Shown here: in pieces, positions 7,332-15,864 of the stretch
How the letters are laid out: each line of letters opens with the position of its first letter
How positions within the stretch are numbered: the first letter of the stretch is position 1
Origin: Candidatus Saccharimonadota bacterium
Lineage (GTDB): Bacteria > Patescibacteriota > Saccharimonadia > Saccharimonadales > Saccharimonadaceae
Assembly: GCA_024699125.1 (NCBI GenBank)
Contig: JAILQE010000004.1
Location: 16,573 to 80,572 of the forward strand
DNA length: 64,000 bases
Reading direction: 5' to 3'
Position numbers and translations under genes: made by a program
The notes under the pieces: generated by a model
Told to the model about the DNA's origin: nothing
Database searches by the model: none
What the model saw: only the letters and a program-made list of their open reading frames with translations

Positions 7332-8018
7332 ATGACCGTAAGTGTCGATATGAAGGCTTTGCTCGAAGCTGGTGCCCATTTTGGCCACAAAACGAGCCGC
7401 TGGCATCCAAAAATGGCCCCTTACATCCACAGTAAGCGCCAAGATGCCCATATTATTAACCTCGAGAAAACCGTAGAAGGTCTCGAAAACGCTTTGCCAA
7501 AAATCACCGAAATCGTGAAAAATGGCAAAAAGGTCCTCTTTGTAGGTACCAAAAAACAGATGAAAGACACCGTTAAGGCTGCCGCTGAATCTGTTGATAT
7601 GCCTTACGTTACCGTACGCTGGGTTGGTGGTACTCTCACTAACGTCGAAACCGTTAACCGCCAAATCAAAAAAGTAAAAGACCTCGAGCGCCGTATGGCC
7701 TCTGGCGAACTCGAAAATCGCTATTCTAAGCTCGAAGTTCAACGCTACCAAGAGGAAATCGACCTCTTGAACGAACGCTACGGCGGCATCAAAGAGATGA
7801 ACGAGCAACCAGCCGCTATCATCGTAGTTGACGCCATCGAAGACAAGAACGCTATCAAAGAAGCTAACGGTCTTCACATCCCTGTATTTGCAATCACCGA
7901 CACCAACGTCGATCCAACCAACATCGACTACGTGATTCCAGCAAACGACGATGCTCTTAAGGCTGTTAAACTCATCCTTGACTACTTCGTCGAAGCTATC
8001 AAAGAAGGTAAAAAATAA
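7332..8018 (+). CDS. rpsB: Ribosomal protein uS2
   Basis: 228 aa small-subunit protein. The family signatures AGAHFGHKTSRWHPKM near the N-terminus, FVGTKKQ, RWVGGTLTN and the C-terminal PVFAITDTNVDP...IPANDD are all present, at normal length. It is followed 12 nt later by tsf, the usual bacterial pairing. Start set by the AAGGAAAGG site. Confidence 0.97.
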   Translation: MTVSVDMKALLEAGAHFGHKTSRWHPKMAPYIHSKRQDAHIINLEKTVEGLENALPKITEIVKNGKKVLFVGTKKQMKDTVKAAAESVDMPYVTVRWVGGTLTNVETVNRQIKKVKDLERRMASGELENRYSKLEVQRYQEEIDLLNERYGGIKEMNEQPAAIIVVDAIEDKNAIKEANGLHIPVFAITDTNVDPTNIDYVIPANDDALKAVKLILDYFVEAIKEGKK

Positions 8019-8030
8019 TTAGGAGGCAAA

Positions 8031-8621
8031 ATGGCTGAAATTTCCATTGAACAAATCAAAAAACTTAAAGAGCTCTCTGGTGTTGGCTTGACCGACGCTA
8101 AAAACGCTCTCGTTGAAGCCGATGGCGACTTTGACAAAGCCCTCGACGCCATGCGCAAAAAAGGCTTGACCAAAGCCGAGAAGCGCGGCGATCGCGAAAC
8201 CCGCGAAGGTCTCGTCGAATCTTACATTCACGACGGCCGCCTCGGCGCCATCGTCGAAGTTAACTGCGAAACTTCTTTCGTAGCTAAAACCGATGAATTC
8301 AAAACTTTGGCTCACCAAATCGCTATGCAAATTGCCTCTATGAACCCACTTTACGTGAGCGAAGCAGACATCCCAGAAGATGTTAAAGAAGCCAAAATGA
8401 AAGAGCTCGAAGCCAACTTCAAAGGTCCAGAAAACATGAAAGCTCAAATCCTCGAAGGCCAAGCTAAAAAAGCTTTTGCCGACAAGGTTTTGATGAACCA
8501 ACCATATATCTTGGACGATACCAAAACTGTTGAGCAATTCATCAAGGAAGCTATTGCTAAGACTGGTGAAAACATCACCGTTCGCCAATTCAAGCGCATT
8601 GAGCTTGGTGTTACTGAATAA
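8031..8621 (+). CDS. tsf: Elongation factor Ts, short form
   Basis: 196 aa nucleotide exchange factor for EF-Tu. The N-terminal UBA-like domain (IKKLKELSGVGLTDAKNAL) and the conserved core (GRLGAIVEVNCETSFVAKTDEF, AHQIAMQIAS) are intact, but only one of the two core repeats of the 280-residue E. coli protein is present, as in other short EF-Ts. AGGAGG lies before the start. Its stop codon is followed at once by a 180-bp palindrome that contains the terminator. Confidence 0.95.
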   Translation: MAEISIEQIKKLKELSGVGLTDAKNALVEADGDFDKALDAMRKKGLTKAEKRGDRETREGLVESYIHDGRLGAIVEVNCETSFVAKTDEFKTLAHQIAMQIASMNPLYVSEADIPEDVKEAKMKELEANFKGPENMKAQILEGQAKKAFADKVLMNQPYILDDTKTVEQFIKEAIAKTGENITVRQFKRIELGVTE

Positions 8622-8625
8622 TCTA

Positions 8626-8805
8626 GCAAGCACCAGTAATTAGTTGAACTAGACTTATAAACTTGTTAAAAACACAGCAATAAGCCGAAATTCAAAAAGC
8701 AAAATTGAACCCTCCTCTGGAGGGTTCTTGCTTTTTTCATTCGGTATTGCTGTATTTTTAACGTTTATAAATCTGGTAAAAGTTCAACTAATTACCGGTG
8801 CTTGC
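8626..8805. repeat. Long imperfect palindrome, about 75-nt arms
   Basis: Left arm (from GCAAGCACC, through TAATTAGTTGAAC and ACAGCAATA) is the near-perfect reverse complement of the right arm, with a few small indels. The centre is a GAACCCTCC / GGAGGGTTC terminator. Transcribed, it would be a single 180-nt hairpin behind tsf. It has no open frame. It may be an inserted miniature element or an expanded terminator. Confidence 0.85.
8707..8737 (+). terminator. Terminator of rpsB-tsf
   Basis: GAACCCTCC / GGAGGGTTC stem and a T run, at the tip of the long palindrome. Confidence 0.85.
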
Positions 8806-8860
8806 CATATCTGTCATTTACCCCAAACTCATTGACTTAATTTGATTGCACATTGAAAAA

Positions 8861-8885
8861 GGCACGTCAAAAGCGTGTCCTTTTT
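8861..8885 (+). terminator. Second terminator-like hairpin
   Basis: GGCACG / CGTGTCC followed by TTTTT, between the two long palindromes; no gene is evident between it and the tsf terminator. Confidence 0.6.
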
Positions 8886-8926
8886 CTTGTCTCAAAATAG
8901 GTCCTTGTGAGGGGATTATAACTGAG

Positions 8927-9104
8927 CTCTGGCGGGGAGGGGGTTAACTGGTGAACATTCTGAGCGAACCGGTTTTTTACAGCATTTCCGGACAAAAAAC
9001 TACGCGGCGTCAGCCGCATTTGTAGTTTTTTGTTCCGCGAAATGTTGTGAAAAATAAAACCGCGCGAGCGAAGCGTTCGCAAGCTAACCCCCTCCCCACC
9101 AGAG
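8927..9104. repeat. Second long imperfect palindrome, about 85-nt arms
   Basis: Outer arms CTCTGGCGGGGAGGGGGTTA and the complement of it (9084-9104) match with one difference; the match continues with interruptions through ACAAAAAACTAC to a GCGGC / GCCGC tip. It differs in sequence from the palindrome just upstream and contains no coding frame. The frr promoter begins 4 nt after it. Together with its neighbour it fills the 515-nt gap between tsf and frr. Confidence 0.8.
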
Positions 9105-9136
9105 TTTATGATATAATTAGGTTATAAGGAGTTATT

Positions 9137-9682
9137 ATGTTCGATACTAATGAAGACAAGAAAAAAATGACCGCCGTGGTCGACCGCTTCAAAGAAGAAA
9201 TGAAGAAGGTTCGCACTGGCCGCGCTCATCCTGATATGTTAAGCAGCATCAAGGCCGAGGTTTATGGCCAATTTATGCCACTAAACCAAGTCGCCAACGT
9301 CACCGCTGCCGATGGCACACTTCTCGTGATTACCCCATTTGACCCATCCACTATCCAAGCCATCGCTGCTGCCATCCGTAACGACCAATCACTTGGCCTT
9401 AACCCTGCCGATGATGGCCGCGTAATTCGCGTGCCAATTCCGCCACTCACCGAGGAACGCCGCAAGGAAATCGTTAAAACCGCTTCCTCTAAGGTTGAAG
9501 AGGCCAAAGTTGCTATCCGTAACATCCGTGAAGATGCTCGCAAAGCTATCAAAATCGCTACCGAGCTCTCTGAAGATATCAAGAAGCGCGCCGAAAAAGA
9601 AATCGACGACATTACCAAGGAATTCTCTGATAAAATCGACGCTGAGTTCAAGCTCAAGTCCGATGAAATCATGAAAATTTAG
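9137..9682 (+). CDS. frr: Ribosome recycling factor
   Basis: 181 aa, normal length. With EF-G it splits the post-termination ribosome. The helical-bundle signatures VRTGRAHPDML, ANVTAADGTLLVITPFD and VPIPPLTEERRKEIVK are present. The gene has an extended -10 (TATAAT at 9112-9117) and an AAGGAG site. uppS starts 3 nt after the stop codon, so the two are co-transcribed. Confidence 0.97.
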   Translation: MFDTNEDKKKMTAVVDRFKEEMKKVRTGRAHPDMLSSIKAEVYGQFMPLNQVANVTAADGTLLVITPFDPSTIQAIAAAIRNDQSLGLNPADDGRVIRVPIPPLTEERRKEIVKTASSKVEEAKVAIRNIREDARKAIKIATELSEDIKKRAEKEIDDITKEFSDKIDAEFKLKSDEIMKI

Positions 9683-9685
9683 TTT

Positions 9686-10363
9686 ATGGAAGAAACGATT
9701 AAACACATCGGCATTATCGCCGATGGCAACCGCCGTTGGGCTCGCGAACGCGGGCTGCCAACCCTCGAGGGGCACAAAAAAGGCCTCGATGCCGTCGAGA
9801 ACCTGATTGAGGCTGCTAACGAAAAACAGATTCCTTATCTTTCGTTTTATCTTTTTAGTACCGAAAACTGGAACCGCTCCAAAGAAGAAGTTTCATATCT
9901 CATGAAGCTTTTGTCTGATCGCATTGGCTCACTCGCCAAAAAAATGAAGAAAAACAACATCCGTCTCTTGGTGCTTGGCGCCCGTGAGCCGGTAAAACCA
10001 GCTCTACTTAAAAAACTCGATAACGCCGTGGCTCTTACCAGAGATTGTACCGGCACCACCGTGGGATTTTGTTTCAACTACGGCGGCAAGCAGGAAATTG
10101 CCGACGCCGTGAACGCCGCTATTGCAAGCGGCGAAGAAATCACGCCAGAAACCATCGAAAACCACTTGTACGCCCCAGAAATTCCAGCCTGCGACCTCAT
10201 CGTCCGTACCAGCGGCGAACAGCGTTTGTCCGGCTACATGCTTTGGCGTTCATCTTATGCCGAGCTTCTATTTGAACCAAAATATTTCCCAGCCCTAGAC
10301 GGCTCCGACCTCGACAGATTCATTAATGAATTCAAAAATCGCCAAAGACGCTTTGGTAAATAA
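9686..10363 (+). CDS. uppS: Isoprenyl (undecaprenyl) diphosphate synthase
   Basis: 225 aa cis-prenyltransferase that makes the lipid carrier for wall synthesis from IPP and a short allylic diphosphate. The catalytic ADGNRRWA motif with its Asp is at residues 12-19, FSTENW follows, and the C-terminal DLIVRTSGEQRLSG motif binds the diphosphate. Length is typical. It starts 3 nt after frr and leads to rseP, the frr-uppS-(cdsA)-rseP order seen in many bacteria, here without cdsA and dxr. Confidence 0.95.
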   Translation: MEETIKHIGIIADGNRRWARERGLPTLEGHKKGLDAVENLIEAANEKQIPYLSFYLFSTENWNRSKEEVSYLMKLLSDRIGSLAKKMKKNNIRLLVLGAREPVKPALLKKLDNAVALTRDCTGTTVGFCFNYGGKQEIADAVNAAIASGEEITPETIENHLYAPEIPACDLIVRTSGEQRLSGYMLWRSSYAELLFEPKYFPALDGSDLDRFINEFKNRQRRFGK

Positions 10364-10372
10364 TGCTATAAT
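10364..10372 (+). promoter_or_regulatory. Leaderless-type promoter of rseP (TGCTATAAT)
   Basis: Starts at the base after the uppS stop codon. The -10 ends 6 nt before the ATG, so transcription should begin at the start codon itself. Confidence 0.75.
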
Positions 10373-10378
10373 AAACTT

Positions 10379-11575
10379 ATGGATATTTTTGTTGGAGTTA
10401 TTGTTGGTCTTTTAGTCCTAATGCTCCTCGTGACCGCACACGAGTTTGGTCATTTTATTGCTGCCCGCCGAAACGGCGTCAACGTACTCGAATTTGGTAT
10501 CTGTTTTCCACCACGTCTTGCCGCCTGGGTAAGAGACCCAAAAACCAAAAAATGGCACCGCTTGCCAAAATCTGAGTGGAAAAAGCCACAAAAAGGCCTG
10601 ATTTTTAGCCTTAATCTTTTGCCGGTGGGTGGTTTTTGCCAGATGGATGGCGAATCCGCCAGCGACACGCGCGACCATACTTTTGGCAAAGCCAGTTTTT
10701 GGAAGAAAACCAAAATCCTCTTTGCTGGCGTCGCCATGAACTGGCTAGCTTCCATCGTAATTCTCACGATTTTGGCCTGGACCGGCATGCCAACCTTTAT
10801 CGAAAACCAATTCACAATCGAGCCAGACACGCGCCACAACAACGAACCAGTAGTGATTGAAAGCGTGCTAGACGATTCGCCGGCCGCCAAGGCTGAGCTA
10901 AAAAATGGCGACAAAATTTTACAAATTAACGACACTGTCATCGTCACCCCAACCGACGTCAACACATTTAACCAAGCGCACGCCGGGGAAGAAGTCACCT
11001 ACAAAATTGATCGTGACGGCGAAAAAATTGAGTTCAAAATCACTTTAAATCCTAGCGGACAAACTCCGCTACTTGGCGTAGCAATGTCTGCCAAACAATC
11101 GCTTAGCTACTCTAGCTGGTCCGCGCCAATCGTGGGTGTAGGGCTCACCGCCCAACTCACCGGCGAAACTTTCAAGGGCGTAGGACAGCTCATCGGTAAT
11201 CTGTTTTCGGGCGTTTTTAACCAATTCAGCTTCAGCGACGCAGACCGCGAAGCCGGCCGCGCCGCTTTGTCTGACGCTTCAGACCAAGTCTCCGGCCCAG
11301 TTGGCATCATCGGCCAAATCTTCCCAACCTTCACCTCGGCCGGCGCCACCAACGTCGCCTTCCTGGCTGCCCTCATCTCGATTTCGCTTGCCTGCATGAA
11401 TGTCATTCCTATCCCTGCTCTCGATGGCGGCCGCTGGCTCCTCATCGCCATCTTTAAACTCCGCAAAAAGGAACTTAGCAAGGAAACTGAAGAAAAAATC
11501 GTGGCTCGCGCCTTCCTCTTCCTATTAATTTTGCTCGTCCTTATCACCGTTTTAGATATTAAGAGGTTCTTCTAA
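10379..11575 (+). CDS. rseP: Site-2 membrane zinc metalloprotease (RseP family)
   Basis: 398 aa intramembrane protease. HEFGH (residues 21-25) in the first helix gives the zinc ligands and catalytic Glu; a periplasmic-type PDZ domain (SPAAKAELKNGDKILQIND) lies in the middle, and NVIPIPALDGGRW near the C-terminus supplies the third ligand. It cleaves membrane-embedded regulators or leftover signal peptides; the substrate here is unknown. The start is placed at the ATG 6 nt after a -10 box with no ribosome site. The next gene overlaps its stop codon by one base, pairing two membrane proteases. Confidence 0.93.
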   Translation: MDIFVGVIVGLLVLMLLVTAHEFGHFIAARRNGVNVLEFGICFPPRLAAWVRDPKTKKWHRLPKSEWKKPQKGLIFSLNLLPVGGFCQMDGESASDTRDHTFGKASFWKKTKILFAGVAMNWLASIVILTILAWTGMPTFIENQFTIEPDTRHNNEPVVIESVLDDSPAAKAELKNGDKILQINDTVIVTPTDVNTFNQAHAGEEVTYKIDRDGEKIEFKITLNPSGQTPLLGVAMSAKQSLSYSSWSAPIVGVGLTAQLTGETFKGVGQLIGNLFSGVFNQFSFSDADREAGRAALSDASDQVSGPVGIIGQIFPTFTSAGATNVAFLAALISISLACMNVIPIPALDGGRWLLIAIFKLRKKELSKETEEKIVARAFLFLLILLVLITVLDIKRFF

Positions 11576-12336
11576 TGAAAAAATTGCTAGAAAAATTTGA
11601 GAACTTCCGGAAAAAGCACCCAGTGCCGAAAAAACTCCGCACGCCACTCGCAATTTTGTCGCTGCTTTTGTGGGTAGCCATCGCCTCAATCGGCGCGCAA
11701 TATCTTGTGGGTTACCTCTTGCTTTGGACGATCGGCGTCGACAGGTTAGGTATCAATACGTTCAACGTGCTTTACCAAGTCATATCCTACGCCGTGACGC
11801 TTTTCCTAGTAATTTACGTGCCATACAAAATCTCCAAAAAAGGCAAAACCACGCGCGAGGAAATCGGTCTCAAAGGCTGGCCAACCTGGACAGACATCTG
11901 GCTTTCACCACTCGGCTTTATTGCCGCAACACTAATTGCCATGGCTCTCGCCGCATTATTCAGCCTCTTCCCATGGTTTAATGCTGATGAAGCCCAAAAC
12001 ATCGGCTATACCACCTTGCTTTACGGCAGCGACCGCATCTTCTCGTTTATCGCCACCGCCATCATCGCGCCAATCGTTGAGGAAATCGTGTTCCGCGGCT
12101 GGCTCTACGGCAAAATCCGCTCCCGCCTCAACATGTTCGCCTCGATCTTTATCGTATCGCTACTATTTGGCCTCGTGCACATGCAATGGAACGTAGGCGT
12201 CAACGTGTTTGCTACTTCCATCGTGTTGTGCGCCCTGCGCGAAATGACCGGCACCATCTATTCCGGCATCCTAGTCCATATCATCAAGAACGGTATAGCG
12301 TTTTGTCTAGTTTACATAATGGGCATTGGCTTATAA
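11575..12336 (+). CDS. CPBP-family intramembrane metalloprotease
   Basis: 253 aa with about seven membrane helices. The family (Abi/CaaX, PF02517) signatures are visible: EEIVFRGW (EExxxR), GLVHMQWN (FxxxH-type) and a third His-containing helix SGILVHIIKNG. Members cleave prenylated proteins or peptide precursors inside the membrane; the target is unknown. The TAATG overlap with rseP implies translational coupling. A 116-nt palindrome follows the stop codon. Confidence 0.88.
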   Translation: MKKLLEKFENFRKKHPVPKKLRTPLAILSLLLWVAIASIGAQYLVGYLLLWTIGVDRLGINTFNVLYQVISYAVTLFLVIYVPYKISKKGKTTREEIGLKGWPTWTDIWLSPLGFIAATLIAMALAALFSLFPWFNADEAQNIGYTTLLYGSDRIFSFIATAIIAPIVEEIVFRGWLYGKIRSRLNMFASIFIVSLLFGLVHMQWNVGVNVFATSIVLCALREMTGTIYSGILVHIIKNGIAFCLVYIMGIGL

Positions 12337-12450
12337 GGGCCGCTAAACCACTATTTTTGAGGACCATAAAGACTTGGCCAGAGCGGCCCGCTCGCCGAAG
12401 GCGTAGCGAAGCGCCTGCGTGTCCTCAAGAATAGTGGTTTAGCGGCCCTT
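12335..12450. repeat. Palindrome with 30-nt arms and GGACCATAA loop motif
   Basis: Arms 12335-12364 and 12421-12450 are reverse complements with one mismatch in 30. The 56-nt loop begins CATAAAGACTTGG and ends GCGT, with an inner GC-rich hairpin. The same loop ends (GGACCATAA...CTTGG...GCGTGTCC) occur in the palindrome at 45974. No T run of note follows; the proS promoter starts 2 nt later. Confidence 0.85.
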
Positions 12451-12452
12451 TA

Positions 12453-12461
12453 TGATATAAT
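12453..12461 (+). promoter_or_regulatory. Leaderless-type promoter of proS (TGATATAAT)
   Basis: -10 at 12456-12461, 7 nt before the ATG at 12469. An upstream in-frame ATG at 12460 overlaps the -10 box and cannot be the start. Confidence 0.75.
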
Positions 12462-12468
12462 GTACATT

Positions 12469-13704
12469 ATGAGACTATCTAAATCGTTTATCAAAACCTT
12501 GCGCGATGCGCCAAAAGACGAAACCGCGAGATCTGCCGGTTATTTGATTCGCGCGGGTTATATTTATAAAGAAATGGCTGGCGTTTATGACTATTTGCCA
12601 CTCGGGCTTAAAGTTATCGAAAACATCAAAGCCATCATTCGCGACGAAATCAACAAAATTGGCGGCCAAGAAGTTTTGATGTCCGCTTTGCAAAATCCAG
12701 AACTCTGGCAAAAAACCGATCGTTGGGACGACCAAAAAGTTGATATTTGGTTTAAAACCGAGCTCTCCGCCGGCGGCGAACTAGGCCTCGCCCCAACTCA
12801 CGAAGAGCCAATCACGAACCTCGTTAAAACCTACGTCAAAAGCTACAAAGATTTACCTTTGGCTGTTTACCAGTTCCAAACCAAGTTTAGAAACGAGCTT
12901 CGCGCCAAGTCTGGCATCATGCGCACCCGCGAATTTATCATGAAGGACCTCTATAGCTTCCATACTTCAGAAGAAGATTTGGACCGTTATTACCACGAAG
13001 TTGAAGGCGCCTACGCCCGCATTTATGACCGCCTCGGCCTCGGCGACGACACCTACGAAACCTTTGCCTCTGGTGGCGTTTTCTCCAAATATTCTCACGA
13101 ATATCAAACCTTTATCCCAGTAGGTGAAGACACAGTCTACTACAATGCAGATCGCTCCAAAGTTTTGAATGAAGAAGTTTTGCAAGATGACGTCCTTGCT
13201 GATCTTGGCGTCAAAAGAGAAGAGCTCGAGAGCACCCGCGCCGCCGAAGTGGGCAACATCTTTAAGTTGAAATTCAAATATTCTGAGCCTTTGGGCCTAA
13301 AAATCTCTAGCAAAAACAACGAGATGCAAAACGTCTATATGGGCTGCTACGGTATTGGCGTATCCCGCGTGATGGGCGTGATTGCCGAAAAATTCTGCGA
13401 TGACAAAGGCCTCGTCTGGCCAGCCAGCATCGCTCCATTTAAGTGCTACCTCATCGCCATTGGCGACGAAGGCACCAAACTTGCCGAGCAAATCTATGCC
13501 GCACACGAAAACGACATCATCTTTGACGACCGCGCCGCCCGCCCAGGCGAAAAATTCGCCGACGCCGACCTCATGGGTATCCCATACCGCGTCGTTATCT
13601 CTGATAAAACCCTGAGCGAAAACGCTATCGAAGTCACCAACCGCAAAACTGGCGAATCTAAATTGGTCCCAGCTTCTGAGCTTGAAAAGTTATTGACAGA
13701 TTAG
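12469..13704 (+). CDS. proS: Prolyl-tRNA synthetase without editing domain
   Basis: 411 aa class II synthetase that charges tRNA-Pro. Motif 2 region (FRNELRAKSGIMRTREFIMKDLYSF), TxE loop (THEEP) and motif 3 (GCYGIGVSRVMG) are intact, followed by the anticodon-binding domain. The roughly 180-residue INS editing insert that bacterial-type enzymes carry between motifs 2 and 3 is missing, explaining the short length; mischarged Ala-tRNA-Pro would need another route. The start follows from the promoter position. No ribosome site is present. Confidence 0.93.
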   Translation: MRLSKSFIKTLRDAPKDETARSAGYLIRAGYIYKEMAGVYDYLPLGLKVIENIKAIIRDEINKIGGQEVLMSALQNPELWQKTDRWDDQKVDIWFKTELSAGGELGLAPTHEEPITNLVKTYVKSYKDLPLAVYQFQTKFRNELRAKSGIMRTREFIMKDLYSFHTSEEDLDRYYHEVEGAYARIYDRLGLGDDTYETFASGGVFSKYSHEYQTFIPVGEDTVYYNADRSKVLNEEVLQDDVLADLGVKREELESTRAAEVGNIFKLKFKYSEPLGLKISSKNNEMQNVYMGCYGIGVSRVMGVIAEKFCDDKGLVWPASIAPFKCYLIAIGDEGTKLAEQIYAAHENDIIFDDRAARPGEKFADADLMGIPYRVVISDKTLSENAIEVTNRKTGESKLVPASELEKLLTD

Positions 13705-13721
13705 TCGTTTTCCTTTAAACT
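13693..13721 (+). promoter_or_regulatory. Promoter of greA, TTGACA-17-TAAACT
   Basis: The -35 lies within the last codons of proS. Confidence 0.7.
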
Positions 13722-13746
13722 TTATACTGTTAACTGTGGAGTAACC

Positions 13747-14193
13747 ATGATTAAGAAGAGTATTAATCTTACTGCTGAAGGTAAAAAAGAACTCGAAAAA
13801 GAGCTTGATGATTTAATTAAAGGCCGCCCAGCCATCGCCGAGCGCATTGCTACGGCGCGTGCTTTTGGCGATCTTTCTGAAAATGAAGAGTATAGCTCAG
13901 CCCGTAACGAGCAAAAAATTGCCGAAGGCCGCATTCTTGAGATTCAAGAAATTTTGAAAAATGCCAACATTATCAAGGGCAGCAAAGGCGACAAAGTGAT
14001 GCTTGGTACCACCGTCGTGCTTGATATGGGTGGTCGCAAAACCGAATACACCCTCGTTGGCCCAACCGAAGCTAACCCCCTAGAAGGGAAGATCAGTAAC
14101 GAATCACCAATCGGCAAGGCCGTCTTTGGTCGCAAAGCCAAAGAATCCTTTGATTTCAACGGCAAAACCGTCAAAATCCTCGAAATCAAATAA
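13747..14193 (+). CDS. greA: Transcript cleavage factor GreA
   Basis: 148 aa, normal length. The N-terminal coiled coil carries the acidic tip (FGDLSENEEYSSA) that acts in the RNA polymerase secondary channel to cleave backtracked transcripts; the C-terminal FKBP-like domain (TEYTLVGPTEANP, SPIGKAVFGRK) binds polymerase. It has its own promoter and terminator. Confidence 0.96.
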   Translation: MIKKSINLTAEGKKELEKELDDLIKGRPAIAERIATARAFGDLSENEEYSSARNEQKIAEGRILEIQEILKNANIIKGSKGDKVMLGTTVVLDMGGRKTEYTLVGPTEANPLEGKISNESPIGKAVFGRKAKESFDFNGKTVKILEIK

Positions 14194-14207
14194 TTTTAGA
14201 AAAAATT

Positions 14208-14238
14208 AAAGGCCGCGTAAAATGCACGCGGCCTTTTT
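14208..14238 (+). terminator. Terminator of greA
   Basis: AAAGGCCGCGT / ACGCGGCCTTT hairpin and T run; the symmetrical stem can also serve the convergent gene ending at 14242. Confidence 0.85.
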
Positions 14239-14241
14239 GGG

Positions 14242-14622
14242 CTAAGTTTCTGTTAAAACAAATAAGATTAACCCAAGCAGGAGCAGAACTCCTGTTAACA
14301 TAGCGAAGAGGGCTACCGTCCTGACAAATGTCAGGGCGACAACGACGGGTGAAACGCAGAATACTGGAGCCGCCAGCATTCCCAGGAAAACAACCACAAA
14401 TAAGGTTGCAGCCGTCTTCCAAAGCTTGTCGTCAGTAGATCCGAAGTACATAATCGCCGAAACCAAAGCTTCAACAGCGCTGATTACGTAAATCGTGATC
14501 ATTACTGTGCGATTATTATCCTCCAGGCGCCACCCAAGTTTCGAAGAGCTTGCCACCAGGCAAGCAACAACTGCCACAAATGAAAGTAGAGACAACCCCT
14601 GTCTCTTCACTTTTCCTTTCAT
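14242..14622 (-). CDS. Small membrane protein, 126 aa
   Basis: Start MKGKVKRQG is fixed by an AGGAGGAGG site. A basic N-terminus is followed by about four hydrophobic helices (LSLLSFVAVVACLVA, VMITIYVISAVEALV, AATLFVVVFLGMLAA, ALFAMLTGVLLLLGLILFVL). Family not recognised. It is the first of three similar-sized, unrelated-looking membrane proteins in a row on this strand, each with a separate promoter and a long leader that carries hairpins. Confidence 0.7.
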   Translation of the reverse strand: MKGKVKRQGLSLLSFVAVVACLVASSSKLGWRLEDNNRTVMITIYVISAVEALVSAIMYFGSTDDKLWKTAATLFVVVFLGMLAAPVFCVSPVVVALTFVRTVALFAMLTGVLLLLGLILFVLTET

Positions 14623-14710
14623 AGGATACCTCCTCCTCTCCAAGTGCAAAGCACATCGACCCCTGTAGGGCAACAACATACTACTCTATAAATATAGCAT
14701 AAATTCAATA

Positions 14711-14740
14711 AAAAATCAAGGCCGCGAAACTACGCGGCCT
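14711..14740 (-). terminator. Terminator of the 137-aa membrane protein gene
   Basis: Minus strand GGCCGCG / CGCGGCC followed by TTTTTT. The promoter of the next minus-strand gene (TTGATT-17-TATATT) overlaps its end. Confidence 0.8.
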
Positions 14741-14756
14741 TTATTTGAGAAGGAGG

Positions 14757-15170
14757 TTACACAGAGACAAAAATTACATAAGGAACCCATAGAACTATCG
14801 TCCAAACAATGCAAGCTTTTAAAGTGAAGCTCGCCACCCGATTAAACAGGGCTTTCTCATTTTTCTTATTTTTAGCAAACTTGAGACTAATGAGAAAATA
14901 GACGACGCATAAAACGGTAGGCACAAGTAAAACCCAAAGCAAATCTTTAAAGTTAGCCATCGCAAACGGCAACAATGTCCCAGTCGCGATAAATAACGCC
15001 GCAACAACATAGGCCGGCTTGACTTTGTTGTAGATTTTCTCCGGAGACGGATACTTTCCGTACTTATGCTTTGTGTTGAGCTTCTTGTAGGACCAATGAT
15101 GCAAATACCACAAATACAAAATTACGCAAACCAACCAAACAACAAAAACCACTCTTTCAACAGTATTCAT
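14757..15170 (-). CDS. Small membrane protein, 137 aa
   Basis: Start MNTVERVVF follows AGGAGGTG by 5 nt; a longer reading to 15254 lacks support and is rejected. One N-terminal helix (VVFVVWLVCVILYLWYL), a Lys/Tyr-rich loop (NTKHKYGKYPSPEK), then three helices. No recognised family. An extended -10 (TGCCATAAT) with a TTGTAT box lies upstream. Confidence 0.68.
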   Translation of the reverse strand: MNTVERVVFVVWLVCVILYLWYLHHWSYKKLNTKHKYGKYPSPEKIYNKVKPAYVVAALFIATGTLLPFAMANFKDLLWVLLVPTVLCVVYFLISLKFAKNKKNEKALFNRVASFTLKACIVWTIVLWVPYVIFVSV

Positions 15171-15252
15171 GCTACACCTCCTAAAACAATGTGTTAAACT
15201 ACAGCCCTTCTCCCTGTAATTATGGCACAAAACAGGGATAAATACAACCATC

Positions 15253-15278
15253 AAAAAGCCACGTCCGAAGACGTGGCT
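15253..15278 (-). terminator. Terminator with TTCG tetraloop
   Basis: Minus strand AGCCACGTC-TTCG-GACGTGGCT followed by TTTTT, behind the gene ending at 15285. Confidence 0.85.
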
Positions 15279-15284
15279 CGAGGC

Positions 15285-15785
15285 CTATGCGGTCTCTTTG
15301 GCGGCTTTCACTCCCATCTCTACAAGGATACCAACTGCCGATACCACCATAATCAGTATCAGCCCTTTACCAAGAGAGATGAAGTAAGCATTGGGCATTA
15401 AAAGCCCAATCGCTAATCCCTCCGTAAAAGCCATGATAGCGCCCGCATGGTTCTTTGCATCGTAATGGACATCGCTCAGGATAACGTCGCAAAAGAGCCC
15501 GAAAAACTGGCAAAACGGAATCATGACTAGCACTACCATCGACACGTGGTGCGCCGGGCTAAAGTCCACAACATACTCCGGAAAATAGCCTATACCCATC
15601 GCCGTTACAAGAGGCAGAATGGAAACGGCAATGTCGCAAAGCTTTAGCGCAATGCTTTCACCGATATCGCCGTTCATTCCAGACATTTCAAGCATATCGC
15701 CGATCCTACGCGTACCGATAAGATAAATGCCGAAAAACAGCATACAAACAACAATGACCATAGCAACAGTAATAGCAATATACAT
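15285..15785 (-). CDS. Small membrane protein, 166 aa
   Basis: Start MYIAITVAM is set by AAGGAGG; the longer frame to 15920 would include the promoter. About five helices (ITVAMVIVVCMLFFGIYLI at the N-terminus, then ILPLVTAMGIGYF, MVVLVMIPFCQFFGLF, AFTEGLAIGLLM, GLILIMVVSAVGILV). No family recognised. The 80-nt leader contains a TTGCCCC / GGGGCAG hairpin. Confidence 0.7.
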   Translation of the reverse strand: MYIAITVAMVIVVCMLFFGIYLIGTRRIGDMLEMSGMNGDIGESIALKLCDIAVSILPLVTAMGIGYFPEYVVDFSPAHHVSMVVLVMIPFCQFFGLFCDVILSDVHYDAKNHAGAIMAFTEGLAIGLLMPNAYFISLGKGLILIMVVSAVGILVEMGVKAAKETA

Positions 15786-15864
15786 ACGTCCCTCCTTGCG
15801 GGTCCCCCGCCGTAATATGCTTGCGAACTTGCCCCCCTGTGGGGCAGTCCTACATCTATCTATA

